Notes: generated from the sequence alone by a model not told the origin. A stretch of 64,000 nucleotides of DNA from DATJGF01 sp035495315 (GCA_035495315.1 DATJGF010000044.1:62001-126000), one strand, 5' to 3'; numbered from the stretch's first letter, positions 52,511 through 60,804 are shown. Program-made: numbers and translations.

Positions 52511-52875
52511 TCCCGCGCAAACCCGCTCGTATCAGCGTGACTGCGGAACAGTGATGCAAATTCGTTCCGCGCCCGCGAAAACCATGGATGGATTTTAACG
52601 ATAGAATCTCATCCAATCCATAAGTAGAAACCCGCAAAAACGGAACGACACCTCGCCGGCGCGAAGTTGGCTGAAACGGCGATGCTCTGAGCCGTAACCA
52701 TTCAGTCCAACCAAGGATAGGCACGGATTAACACTGATGGGAGTCTCTCGCGTAACACATTTGTTCGGCGGAAGCCTATTACTGAATAGGAAGCTCGCCC
52801 TGTATCCGTATTGTTTTATGGCTAGAATCGGTGCCCATCGGTGTTCATCCGTGGTTTCTGCCTGCATGGATTCGG
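52511..52875. other. Gap holding inverted repeat family F
   Basis: 365 bases between the pseudopilin gene and eboC. It contains the imperfect inverted repeat at 52722-52853; nothing else recognised. Short frames here are Arg/Cys-rich and look like chance. Confidence 0.5.
52722..52853. repeat. CACGGATTAACACTGATGGG inverted repeat family F
   Basis: The 20-base left end (52722-52741) matches the reverse complement of the right end (52834-52853) at 18 positions. The arm resembles the CATCCGTGTTCATCCGTGG-type sequence seen as a dispersed repeat in several bacterial groups (from memory, not searched). Confidence 0.7.
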
Positions 52876-53748
52876 CTAAGTCGCCGGCGCGACACGCTGC
52901 AGAATCAAAGCGATAACCAGGAGGCTCGGGAAGACGAGAAACAATTCCGGGGAAACGCAGCAACTGACAGCCAACCAATCAACAAGTGGAATCCCAGCGA
53001 GCAAACCAGCCACCCCGCTGCTGAGCACTCTCTTGGCTGCGGAAAATCCCTTGCTCAAGCACCAGCACATCCACAGGGGCTGAGCCGCAGCCGTAATCCA
53101 GAATCGGGAACCATGTCGCGCAGCTAAAACCAGCGCCAGGGCGACCGGAACGAAAAGGAGAACCGCCGGCCAGCGCCCAACTATGCCGCGTGTGCTTTCG
53201 ACTCGAGCGAAATAGCTGAGACCGACAATGTAGCAGAAGAGTCCCAGCGCAAACCAAACGACGGCCTGGCTAAGGCCGAGTTGAGCCGCCGACGCTGCCA
53301 GGAAATACAACAGGAACCGGCAGCACGCCATTAAGATCGGCGCGAAGCTTGTGCGTTTGTGAACCCAATTGTAGAGAACGATACAGAACAGAAGCAGGGC
53401 TCCAAACGCAGCCGCTTTAGTCCCTAATGTAAAGGTTGCAAGCCAGCCCAGGGTTAACAACAGCGCACCCGCGATCCATACGAACCGCCGGCTGACCTGG
53501 CCCGCAACGATGGGCCGCTCCGCGCGGTATTGCCGATCGAATGCAACATCAAAGGCGTCATTGAGAAACATGCCACCAACATAGAGGAGAGTTGCCCCCA
53601 GGCAGAGCAGGCCAAACCTCCCCCACGTACCTCCGCCGCCCAATAACCACGCTGCAAGGCAGTTGGACCAGACCGTTGGAAGATTGGAAATACGGCCGAG
53701 CACCAAAAGCACGCGTGTTTGCTGAGCTAGGGCTTCGATGCCGCGCAT
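52876..53748 (-). CDS. eboC: UbiA-like prenyltransferase of the ebo cluster
   Basis: A 290-residue integral membrane protein of the UbiA superfamily with about eight or nine helices. The first Asp-rich motif is NDAFDVAFDRQYRAERPI (about 63-80); the second is in the YFARVEST region. Its neighbours are EboE- and EboB-type proteins, which identifies it as EboC. In cyanobacteria the ebo genes are tied to export of the scytonemin precursor to the periplasm; the chemical role of EboC is not settled. It lies 66 bases after the eboE stop on the same strand, across an AT-rich inverted repeat. It is the last gene of the cluster. Confidence 0.85.
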   Translation of the reverse strand: MRGIEALAQQTRVLLVLGRISNLPTVWSNCLAAWLLGGGGTWGRFGLLCLGATLLYVGGMFLNDAFDVAFDRQYRAERPIVAGQVSRRFVWIAGALLLTLGWLATFTLGTKAAAFGALLLFCIVLYNWVHKRTSFAPILMACCRFLLYFLAASAAQLGLSQAVVWFALGLFCYIVGLSYFARVESTRGIVGRWPAVLLFVPVALALVLAARHGSRFWITAAAQPLWMCWCLSKGFSAAKRVLSSGVAGLLAGIPLVDWLAVSCCVSPELFLVFPSLLVIALILQRVAPAT

Positions 53749-53786
53749 GTGGAACCGGCGATTAGCCTCTTATCCCTCGATGCCCT

Positions 53787-53835
53787 GGATTGCAAATTGC
53801 CAATTTGAAGATTTTCAATTTGCAATTTTCAATCC
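53787..53835. repeat. AT-rich inverted repeat at the 3' end of eboE
   Basis: GATTGCAAATTG (53788-53799) pairs with 53816-53827 (11 of 12). On the minus strand the repeat supplies the last codons and stop of eboE (KIAN then TGA). Similar ATTGCAAATTG words occur at 55058-55130. Confidence 0.75.
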
Positions 53836-55014
53836 TGCCCCCACCGGAGACAGCCCCTGCTCCGCCAACCGTGCCAGTGTCCATTCGTATTCAGATACAA
53901 CCTGGTCGGTGACACTGCGGCTCTGGAGCGCTTCGGGGAGAACGGCCCACGTGTAAGTCTCCATCTCGAGGTGCGAACAGAGGTCCGGTTGAGCGCCAAG
54001 CAACTCAAACAGGCCCAGCACATGATCGGTGGTGCTCTCGAATTCGCCCGGCGGCCGGCTGTGCAGCGGTATATGGAAATGCACACGCCACTCATCATCC
54101 GGCGTGGCGCTCCGGGCCACAGCACTCGCCAATGCTTCATCGAGATCTTTGAAGCGAATGAGTTTTCCACCAGCCGCGCTCGCGATTACCTGGTGCAGAT
54201 ACACGTCTTCCTGAAACGCAGACAGCTGCTTCAGCGCGGCGGATGTCGGCCGGAACCTCAGCGCGTTGCTGATATGTATCTTGCTGAGCCGTATGCCTTG
54301 GTCGCGAAACCGCTTGAGAGCTTGCCGGGGTTTCTCGAATTCAACCGCGAAATGGCAGGCATCATAGTTCACCCCTAAATGCCGATCGAGGCGGGGATCA
54401 CCACGATGCTCGTCCCGGAGACGGTCGAAAAACTCCGCGGTTTCGACACTGTTCTCAAAAAGGCATAGCGGCTCCGGTTCGAGACCCAGATGAAAGCGGC
54501 GGCCAGCGGTTTCTGAGACTCGGCCAATATGCTCGACGCAGCGCCAAATATTGCCACGAATCGCCCTTTGTTGCTCCTCGGAATGAATGAATTCCTTGAA
54601 TGAACCGGGCAAGGTGCTGACGCTACCCTCAACCCCAGCGGGCACCAGCTTGGCAAGAAGGTCGAACAAGCGATTCGTATATTCGACACGCTGCGGGTCG
54701 GTCCAGTCCGGGCGATACACTTGCTCCTTAACCCGCGTGCCATGGAACACGCCGAACGGAAAACCATTCATGGTGAAAACGTAACAATCGTGACGCTCAA
54801 GCCAGCGTTGGAATTCGAGCAGGCGCGCCGAGTCTGACAATTCCCGAGAAGCCTGATCGCTTAGGCGAAGACCGATAGCATAAGCTCCTTCGCAGCCAAG
54901 CTTCTCCTTCACACTTAAGGTATAACGTTGCAGCGAATCGAACGTTTGCGCCCAATCTCCGCCCGGGTGGACGTTGGTGCAATACGCAAGATGGAGACCG
55001 TGGTTAAGGAGCAT
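53815..55014 (-). CDS. eboE: EboE-type sugar-phosphate-isomerase-like TIM barrel protein
   Basis: A 399-residue protein matching the metabolite traffic protein EboE: start GLHLAYCTNVHPGGDW, followed by ERHDCYVFTMNGFPFGVFHG, RFHLGLEPEPLCLFEN, HLGVNYDACHFAVEFE and HLEMETYTWAVLP. The fold is a xylose-isomerase-like TIM barrel with several His/Glu/Asp that may bind metal. It is probably cytosolic. The gene is third in the small-eboB-eboE-eboC order, separated from eboB by 118 bases with AT-rich repeat words. Its last residues (KIAN) are repeat-encoded. Confidence 0.93.
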   Translation of the reverse strand: MLLNHGLHLAYCTNVHPGGDWAQTFDSLQRYTLSVKEKLGCEGAYAIGLRLSDQASRELSDSARLLEFQRWLERHDCYVFTMNGFPFGVFHGTRVKEQVYRPDWTDPQRVEYTNRLFDLLAKLVPAGVEGSVSTLPGSFKEFIHSEEQQRAIRGNIWRCVEHIGRVSETAGRRFHLGLEPEPLCLFENSVETAEFFDRLRDEHRGDPRLDRHLGVNYDACHFAVEFEKPRQALKRFRDQGIRLSKIHISNALRFRPTSAALKQLSAFQEDVYLHQVIASAAGGKLIRFKDLDEALASAVARSATPDDEWRVHFHIPLHSRPPGEFESTTDHVLGLFELLGAQPDLCSHLEMETYTWAVLPEALQSRSVTDQVVSEYEWTLARLAEQGLSPVGAGLKIAN

Positions 55015-55054
55015 TCAGTTAAACCAATGGCACTTGGCGGATTGGAAATGGCCA

Positions 55055-55132
55055 ACGCTGAGAATTGCAAATTGCAGTTTGCGAATCGGAAGATTGCAGA
55101 ATTGAAAATTGGGAATCAAAGCGACGTTGCAA
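55055..55132. repeat. AT-rich repeat words between eboB and eboE
   Basis: GAATTGCAAATTG, GAAGATTGCAGAATTG and AAAATTGGGAATC resemble the inverted repeat at 53787-53835. They occupy the gap upstream of eboE on the minus strand. Pairing is imperfect. Confidence 0.5.
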
Positions 55133-55948
55133 TTAATCCACTTTCGTCGGCGGAATGAAATTGGACGATTGGCTCATGAATCGCAAAGGATTCTGGTAGA
55201 TCATGCGGTCGATGGCCTCGGGGGTGTGGGCCCGCCGTCGCATCTCGAGTGCTGCATACGGCACCGCCAGTGGCACACTGACGCCCCAATCGCAGGCACT
55301 GTTCATCCAAAGCCGTTCCGAACCGTAGCGCTCGATCATGTCGACAGCCCGCGCAGCCGTGCATTTGCTCTCAGGATACAAAGTCATTCCCGCCCAAAAT
55401 CCTGCATCGAGTACCATCTGAATCGTGTGCTCCTCGACGTGATCGATGATGCAGCGCTCAGGGCGAATCCGCGAGTCACTGCGCAGGACATCGAGGATCA
55501 ACCGCGTCCCCTTATGTTTATCTTCCAAATGCGGCGTATGGACCAGGATGAGCTGGTTCTGGCTGGCGGCCAACTCGACGTGCAATTCCAAAACCTGAAG
55601 TTCATTCCGCGAGTTCTTATTCAGGCCAATCTCTCCGATGCCCACCACACTGGGTCGTCCGATGAACTTGGGAATTAAAGCAATCACTTCGCGAGCAAAA
55701 GTAACGTCTTCGGCCTCCTTTGGGTTGATGCAAAGCCAGCAATAATGCGGGAGTCCGAATTTCGCCGCTCGCTTCGGTTCGTGCTCGGTGAGCTGAGAAA
55801 AATAGTCGAAGAAACCCGCGGGTGAACTGCGGTCGAAGCCGGCCCAGAAGGCAGGCTCGCAAACGGCGGCACAGCCGGCGGTGACCATGTCACGGTAGTC
55901 GTCGGTCACCCGGCTGACCATATGGGCATGAGGCTCGATGTAGCGCAT
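55133..55948 (-). CDS. eboB: EboB-type TatD-family hydrolase
   Basis: A 271-residue amidohydrolase-fold protein of the TatD type as found in ebo clusters. It begins MRYIEPHAHMVSRVTDDY (metal-binding His in PHAH), with GIGEIGLNKNS (catalytic Glu), LVHTPH, a late CIIDHVEEH and SACDWGVS (Asp). The metal ligands expected for TatD hydrolases are present, so it should be an active metal-dependent hydrolase of unknown substrate. It starts 5 bases after the small upstream gene stop, implying one transcript. Confidence 0.9.
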   Translation of the reverse strand: MRYIEPHAHMVSRVTDDYRDMVTAGCAAVCEPAFWAGFDRSSPAGFFDYFSQLTEHEPKRAAKFGLPHYCWLCINPKEAEDVTFAREVIALIPKFIGRPSVVGIGEIGLNKNSRNELQVLELHVELAASQNQLILVHTPHLEDKHKGTRLILDVLRSDSRIRPERCIIDHVEEHTIQMVLDAGFWAGMTLYPESKCTAARAVDMIERYGSERLWMNSACDWGVSVPLAVPYAALEMRRRAHTPEAIDRMIYQNPLRFMSQSSNFIPPTKVD

Positions 55949-55953
55949 CGGAA

Positions 55954-56223
55954 TTAGTGTTTGCCGGGCCAGGCGCCACAGGCAGCTTTTGTGGTTGCTG
56001 CGGGAATCGGTTCTGCGGTGGGATCACTGAGCGCCAGGAGAACCTGCTCGGCGCGATGGCCCTCCTTCAGTTGCAGTTTCTCGAGGGCTAGCCGAAAGGC
56101 GGTCGCGCGGAAATCGGCTTCACCCTCAGCGCGATCGAGCCGGTCGAGAAACGCGGCCAGGTCAATGAGCTTGGCACGGGCATCCAGGAAATAGAGGTCG
56201 AGCAACTGCTGGCGATTCATCAT
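55954..56223 (-). CDS. Small protein heading the ebo cluster
   Basis: An 89-residue protein (MMNRQQLLDLYFLDARAKLIDLAAFLDRLDRAEG in pieces, then ADFRATAFRLALEKLQL). It is mostly helical and ends PAATTKAACGAWPGKH. It occupies the usual eboA position but is far shorter than typical EboA, and I cannot assert homology. It may be a functional replacement or a phylum-specific component. The start is the ATG at 56223 or the next at 56220. Confidence 0.7.
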   Translation of the reverse strand: MMNRQQLLDLYFLDARAKLIDLAAFLDRLDRAEGEADFRATAFRLALEKLQLKEGHRAEQVLLALSDPTAEPIPAATTKAACGAWPGKH

Positions 56224-56583
56224 GCAAGACAAAATTATACCAGCAATCACGCCAGTTCACAAACCGGTTTTGGTTCGGATTGACGATGGCGCGCGCTACG
56301 CAGAACCGGGTGCATCTGGCACCGCCCCCCGGAACGCCGGATTTATCGGAATCGATGCAGTGGCCCTCGTATCTGCTCTCATTAACCCCCAGCTTGAAGC
56401 TGGGGGTGGGGCGTGCGGAACCGATCGGAACCGCTTCAGCGGTTTATACTAAATCCGGCGTTCTGACCACTCTCTCGATTCCGAGCGGAGGCAGTATCAG
56501 GATGCACCCGCAGAACCAGCCCGACGTTTTTCTCCTTTTCATCCGTATGACTCAACGTCAATCTAATTGCAGTTCATTCGTTC
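56224..56583. other. Divergent gap with repeat family D
   Basis: 360 bases between the ebo cluster and the glycosyltransferase gene. Family D copy 2 (56308-56503) fills over half. Promoters must lie on either side or inside the repeat; none was identified. Confidence 0.5.
56308..56503. repeat. Dispersed repeat family D, copy 2
   Basis: Shares six ordered blocks with 49459-49664. It keeps a complete palindrome, CCCCCAGCTT-G-AAGCTGGGGG (56386-56406), and a small CCGCT/AGCGG hairpin at 56430-56441, flanked by GGTGC/GCACC at its left edge. No transposase is nearby. Confidence 0.9.
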
Positions 56584-57765
56584 ATGCGCATTTTAATTGC
56601 AACCGCAACGGCCGGTGGCGGGCACCTCGCAGCGGCTGCCGCCCTGGAGGAAGCCTGGCGGGCCTTGCGTCCCGAGGACGTCGTTGAGCGGTTAGACGTC
56701 GTAAAATTCTTTTCTCCGCTGCATCGAAAGATTCACGCCGATGGCTACGTGAAAATCGTCGAGCACGCGCCGGAGCTTTGGGGCATGATGTTCGGCAAGA
56801 CCGACAATCCAAAAGTTGCTCAGCGCCTGAATCGGCTGAAGCGAGTTTTCCCAAGCAATTCGCGTCTCAAGTTTCTTCGTCACGCCGAACACTTCAGGCC
56901 GGATGCGGTGCTGTGCACCCATTACCTGCCGCTGGAAACGCTGGGTGCTCCCCGAAAGGGCGCCAGGCACCGAGACCGCGGACAGCCCGCCACACTTTCA
57001 CCTTTCGTGGTCAGCATCGTTACTGATTTTGAGGCCCACGCGCTTTGGATGGAGCCGTGCGTCGACCTTTACTGTGTGGCCGCCGAGGAGACCAAAGCCC
57101 GCCTGATTGCCCGCGGAGCGCCTCCTGAGAATATCGTCGCGACGGGAATTCCGATCGCGGCGAAATTTGCCCAGCGGCCCGATCCCAAGACGATCCGCCG
57201 AACGATCGGGTTGCGGGACGACTTGTCGACGTTGCTGGTGCTGAGCGGCGGGTTCGGGATGGGGCCTGTGGCCGACATCCTGGTGGAACTCGACAAAGTC
57301 AGCCAGTCGTTTCAGACCGTCGTCGTGACCGGGCGAAACGAGGAACTGCGGCGCGACCTCGCGGCACAGGATCGCAAGCACCCGACGCATGTGCTGGGTT
57401 TCGCGGGCAACATGCACGAGCTGATGGCCGTCAGCGATCTGATCATTACCAAGCCCGGCGGGCTGACCACCTCCGAAGTCCTGGCTATTGGCAAACCGCT
57501 GATGATCATTAACCCGATCCCCGGACAGGAAGCCGCCAACAGCGACTTCCTGCTCGAACGCGGCGCCGCGGCGAAGGTCAACCGCGTGGAAGACTTGCCC
57601 TACCGCCTCGAACAGTTGCTCGCGAGCAAGCGTTTGGCTGAACTGGGCCGGGCTGCCAAAGCCCTGGGCCGCCCGAACGCTGCACGCGACATTTGCCTCG
57701 AAACGGTTCAGCGCCTATCCGATCCAACCGCGGTTGTCCGCAATCGCGGAATCGAGTGCAAGTGA
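56584..57765 (+). CDS. GT28-type glycosyltransferase (MGDG/diacylglycerol glycosyltransferase-like)
   Basis: A 393-residue enzyme of the MurG/MGDG-synthase fold. The N-terminus has the Gly-rich acceptor loop TATAGGGHLAAAAALEEAW, followed by an MGDG-synthase N domain-like region (DVVKFFSPLHRKIHADGY in pieces), VTDFEAHALW, and the donor-binding C domain (LSGGFGMGPV, GFAGNMHELMAVSDLIITKPGGLTTSEVLAIGKPL). By analogy with UgtP-like enzymes it may glycosylate a lipid with a UDP-sugar at the membrane. A PlsC-type acyltransferase gene follows 73 bases downstream, consistent with a lipid role. Confidence 0.88.
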   Translation: MRILIATATAGGGHLAAAAALEEAWRALRPEDVVERLDVVKFFSPLHRKIHADGYVKIVEHAPELWGMMFGKTDNPKVAQRLNRLKRVFPSNSRLKFLRHAEHFRPDAVLCTHYLPLETLGAPRKGARHRDRGQPATLSPFVVSIVTDFEAHALWMEPCVDLYCVAAEETKARLIARGAPPENIVATGIPIAAKFAQRPDPKTIRRTIGLRDDLSTLLVLSGGFGMGPVADILVELDKVSQSFQTVVVTGRNEELRRDLAAQDRKHPTHVLGFAGNMHELMAVSDLIITKPGGLTTSEVLAIGKPLMIINPIPGQEAANSDFLLERGAAAKVNRVEDLPYRLEQLLASKRLAELGRAAKALGRPNAARDICLETVQRLSDPTAVVRNRGIECK

Positions 57766-57838
57766 GCGTTACGATACTGTTTTAGGGATCAACCGCTGAG
57801 CGACATCGGCGGAGCACATCCCAAGCCCACTCGGAGCC

Positions 57839-59236
57839 ATGACTGCCGCACATTTCAATCTTTACTGCGCAATGCGCTGGCTGGTGCGGCTGGCATTGGG
57901 ATTTTATTTTCGCCGCATCGAGCGCTTTCACCCCGAACGCGTGCCGCGAACCGGCCCGCTCTTGTTCACTTCGAACCATCCGAATTCGCTGACTGATTCT
58001 TTTGTCATTGGCAGCTCAGTTCCGCGCAAAGTGAATTTCGTCGCCACGGTCCAACTCTTCCGGTTCAAACCACTGAAAGCATTATTGACGCACTGCGGCG
58101 TCATTCCGATCAACCGTGTTAAGGATGACCCCAGAGCAATGAGGTCAGTCGCGGAAACTTTTGAAGCGTGTTACCGAGTCCTCGAGAAAGGCGAGGCGGT
58201 CGGGATCTTTCCCGAAGGCATCACCTATGAGGATGCGCAGTTGAAAGAGGTCAAGAGTGGCGCCGCCCGAATGGCGTTGGAACTCGAGAGCCGGCATGGA
58301 GGCAAACTCGGTCTGAAGATTGTGCCCACCGGGTTGACCTACTCAGCGAAGGAACTCTATCGGAGCGATGCCCTGATCCATTTTGGCGAGCCGATCCTCG
58401 CCGCAAGTTTTCTCGAAGGCTACAGCGAGCATCGAAAGGAGTGCATACAGCGGTTGACGGCCGAAATCGAGCACCGTCTGCAATCACTGATCATGCACTT
58501 GCCCCAGCTGGAGCACACGCGGGTCATCGCAGGAATCAAGCGGCTGTACCTGGACCGTTTAATACTGGCCAACAGCATCGTGCGGGAACCCGTCTCGCCG
58601 CGCGCGGAGGAGTTGCTGCTCTCCCAGGCCATCATCGAGGTCGTCGAAGAGACCTATCGCGCTGAACCGCAGCGGGCAGCGACCTTTGCCGCACGCCTCG
58701 ACTCCTATGAACGACGGCTGGCGCGACTAAGGATTTCGGACGAATGGCTGGCTATGTTTCCGGACAAAAGCAAACTGGTCGGTCGCACGTTTTGCCGCGC
58801 GCTGCTAGCGGTGCTTGGCCTGCCGATCGCTGTGTATGGTTGGGTCCATCGGCTGCTCCCATTCGCCGTCGTTCGTTGGGCGGCGCATCGGTTCCCCAAT
58901 CCGGATACGCGCAAAGCTCAAACCTCAACGACGGTGATTACAGCCGGCATCGTCGCTTTTGGCTGCTTTTACGGAGCCTATGTTTTTGTTGTCCACCGGC
59001 TCTTTGGTTGGCCGGTGAGCCTCTGGTATGCGTTGTCCCTGCCACCGTCGAGTTTGTTGGCTCATTACTATGTCCGCCAGATTCGCCAACTGGCGGCCAG
59101 CGTTCGCAACACTATCATACTGCTCGAAGCACCGATGGCTGCGAACCGGCTAGTCGCCACTCGCAACCAATTGGTCGCTGAAATTGAGACCGTCCGAGCG
59201 GAGTACAAACGTCGCAAGGGCGCGTTGTCATCATGA
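57839..59236 (+). CDS. PlsC-type 1-acylglycerol-3-phosphate acyltransferase, long form
   Basis: A 465-residue acyltransferase. The catalytic motif is NHPNSLTD (His47, Asp53; one residue longer than the usual H-X4-D, as in some eukaryote-type acyltransferases), followed by the substrate-binding FPEGITY, and IVPTGLTY. After the acyltransferase domain (about 1-200) comes a helical region and three hydrophobic segments (AVLGLPIAVYGWVHRLLPF, TVITAGIVAFGCFYGAYVF, LWYALSLPPSSLLAHYY) plus a coiled C-terminus (NQLVAEIETVRAEYKRRK). The layout resembles long Gpt2-like forms. It follows the GT28-like gene and may act in the same lipid pathway. Confidence 0.85.
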   Translation: MTAAHFNLYCAMRWLVRLALGFYFRRIERFHPERVPRTGPLLFTSNHPNSLTDSFVIGSSVPRKVNFVATVQLFRFKPLKALLTHCGVIPINRVKDDPRAMRSVAETFEACYRVLEKGEAVGIFPEGITYEDAQLKEVKSGAARMALELESRHGGKLGLKIVPTGLTYSAKELYRSDALIHFGEPILAASFLEGYSEHRKECIQRLTAEIEHRLQSLIMHLPQLEHTRVIAGIKRLYLDRLILANSIVREPVSPRAEELLLSQAIIEVVEETYRAEPQRAATFAARLDSYERRLARLRISDEWLAMFPDKSKLVGRTFCRALLAVLGLPIAVYGWVHRLLPFAVVRWAAHRFPNPDTRKAQTSTTVITAGIVAFGCFYGAYVFVVHRLFGWPVSLWYALSLPPSSLLAHYYVRQIRQLAASVRNTIILLEAPMAANRLVATRNQLVAEIETVRAEYKRRKGALSS

Positions 59237-59356
59237 ATGCTCATGTGCTAGCCCTGAGTCATTTGACACGTAATGGCCGCATTGCTATAGGTGCATTGGC
59301 CTCACGAATTACAGACGTGCTGAAGAAAAGGAGCTCGTCCGAGCTGCGGTCGCAAG

Positions 59357-60193
59357 TTGCACAACGGTAACGATCAATCTGACTCGGTTGAACCTCAGGC
59401 GGGGACGCCCCAACCTGCCCAGGGCGATTCGTCGGAGCCGGGCGCAGGAGAGCGTCCCGACTTTACTACTGAGGAGGGTCTTGCCCGGTGTTTTCGCACG
59501 ACACAGTGGAGTCTGGTGCTGGCAGCGGGTAACCAAGACTCCGCTCAGGGTCACGAGGCCCTGGCCCGGCTTTGTCGGACCTACTGGTTGCCGGTTTATG
59601 CCTTCATTCGAAAACGGGGCCATTCGCCGGATCAGTCTAAGGATTTAACCCAGGATTTCTTTGCGAATTTTCTGGAGCGAAACAGCGTCACCCGGGCTGT
59701 TCGTGAGCGAGGCCGCTTTCGCTCGTTCCTCATGACCTCGGTTGACAATTTCCTGCGCAATGCGCATGAACGCACCCAGACGCAAAAGCGCGGCGGAGGC
59801 CGGCCACTGCTGTCGCTGGACGATCAGGACGCCGAGGCGTCTTATCTCTCCGAACCGGCGGAGGAACTCGACCCGGCTAGTGCGTTTGAATTGCGTTGGG
59901 CGCTCACCGTCCTCGAGCGCGTCATGCAACGCTTGCGCCAGGAATATATCGACCTTGGCCGCGGGGAACTGTTCGACACACTCCAGGCCCACATCTGGGG
60001 CGATTTCGAATCTATCCCCTATTCACAAATGGCCGAACGCTTCGGTTTAAGTTTGGCCAATATTAAGACTACGGCTCATCGCTTGCGCCAGAGTTACCGC
60101 GCCGTATTGCGAGAAGAAATTGCCCAGACCGTTGCCCAGCCCGGCGAAATCGAGGATGAAATTCGTTACCTGATGCGGGTGGTCAGCCGGTGA
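59357..60193 (+). CDS. ECF-type RNA polymerase sigma factor
   Basis: A 278-residue sigma-70-family protein of the planctomycetal/verrucomicrobial kind found next to WD40-tailed kinases. The region-2 part has ARLCRTYWLPVYAFIRKRGHSPDQSKDLTQDFFANFLE, and the region-4 part has IPYSQMAERFGLSLANIKTTAHRLRQSYRAVLREEI (helix-turn-helix; both in pieces). An N-terminal disordered stretch precedes them. There is no clear ATG; the TTG at 59357 is the likely start, with uncertainty. The kinase gene 612 bases downstream, with a four-helix-bundle gene in between, would be its natural partner. Confidence 0.85.
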   Translation: MHNGNDQSDSVEPQAGTPQPAQGDSSEPGAGERPDFTTEEGLARCFRTTQWSLVLAAGNQDSAQGHEALARLCRTYWLPVYAFIRKRGHSPDQSKDLTQDFFANFLERNSVTRAVRERGRFRSFLMTSVDNFLRNAHERTQTQKRGGGRPLLSLDDQDAEASYLSEPAEELDPASAFELRWALTVLERVMQRLRQEYIDLGRGELFDTLQAHIWGDFESIPYSQMAERFGLSLANIKTTAHRLRQSYRAVLREEIAQTVAQPGEIEDEIRYLMRVVSR

Positions 60194-60237
60194 GGGGTGA
60201 CTTTGAGCGAGGCTTGTATCTTGACTTTGTCTTTCGT

Positions 60238-60267
60238 CTCCTAATCCTCATCGTAATCGTAATCCTA
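60238..60267. repeat. Left inverted repeat of the four-helix-bundle cassette
   Basis: CTCCTAATCCTCATCGTAATC...TCCTA is related as an inverted repeat to 60672-60695. Its last base is the A of the ATG of the enclosed gene. Confidence 0.85.
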
Positions 60268-60674
60268 TGCACCGACTTCTTGACCACGAAAAGCTGGACG
60301 TGTATCAAGCATCGCTCGCATTCGTTAGCTGGCTGGAACCGATTCTGCAACGACTGCCCAAATCGCTTTCTGTCGTCGACCAACTCGATCGTGCCAGTAC
60401 TTCCATCCCCCTCAACATCGCTGAGGGGAATGGTAAGTTTACCGCCGCGGATCGTTGCCGCTTCTTCGATAATGCGCGCGGCTCTGCACTCGAGAGCGCG
60501 GCTGCACTCGACGTGCTTGTGGCAAAAGGCCGCTGTTCCTGCGAGGATATGCTTTCCGGAAAGAACCGCCTGGTAAGCATTGTCTCACTTCTCGTGGGCT
60601 TAATTAGGTCCAATTCTGATTACCGGCTCCATGATGGTAGCGAAGGACTAGCAACAGATTACGGTCGCCGTTAG
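60267..60674 (+). CDS. Four-helix bundle (23S rRNA IVS-type) protein
   Basis: A 135-residue protein of the four-helix-bundle family first seen in 23S rRNA intervening sequences. Features: DHEKLDVYQASLAFVSWLE, LSVVDQLDRASTSIPLNIAEGNGKF and FFDNARGSALESAAALDVLV (in pieces), the typical order of the bundle. The molecular function of the family is unknown; it is often found alone between inverted repeats. Here the start codon overlaps the inner edge of the left repeat and the stop codon is the first triplet of the right repeat, so the gene and its repeats look like one unit. It separates the sigma factor gene from the kinase gene. Confidence 0.9.
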   Translation: MHRLLDHEKLDVYQASLAFVSWLEPILQRLPKSLSVVDQLDRASTSIPLNIAEGNGKFTAADRCRFFDNARGSALESAAALDVLVAKGRCSCEDMLSGKNRLVSIVSLLVGLIRSNSDYRLHDGSEGLATDYGRR

Positions 60675-60695
60675 GATTAAGATTAAGATTAGGAG
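60672..60695. repeat. Right inverted repeat of the four-helix-bundle cassette
   Basis: TAGGATTAAGATTAAGATTAGG... is the inverted counterpart of 60238-60267 (shorter by one six-base unit). Its first triplet is the TAG stop of the enclosed gene. Confidence 0.85.
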
Positions 60696-60724
60696 TGGCA
60701 GGTCGGGCGCTCTTCAGTAAGATT

Positions 60725-60770
60725 GCGGCAAGCCGCTGCCACGTTCGGATTGTAACCAGCCCTTTTTTTT
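60725..60770 (+). terminator. Weak hairpin and T-run between cassette and kinase
   Basis: GCGGC-AA-GCCGC (60725-60736) is followed 26 bases later by eight T residues (60763-60770). The spacing is too long for a classical terminator, so this is only a note of what the 130-base gap holds. Confidence 0.2.
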
Positions 60771-60804
60771 CCTGTAATGCTGCCGTAGAAAACCATCACA
60801 GCCG

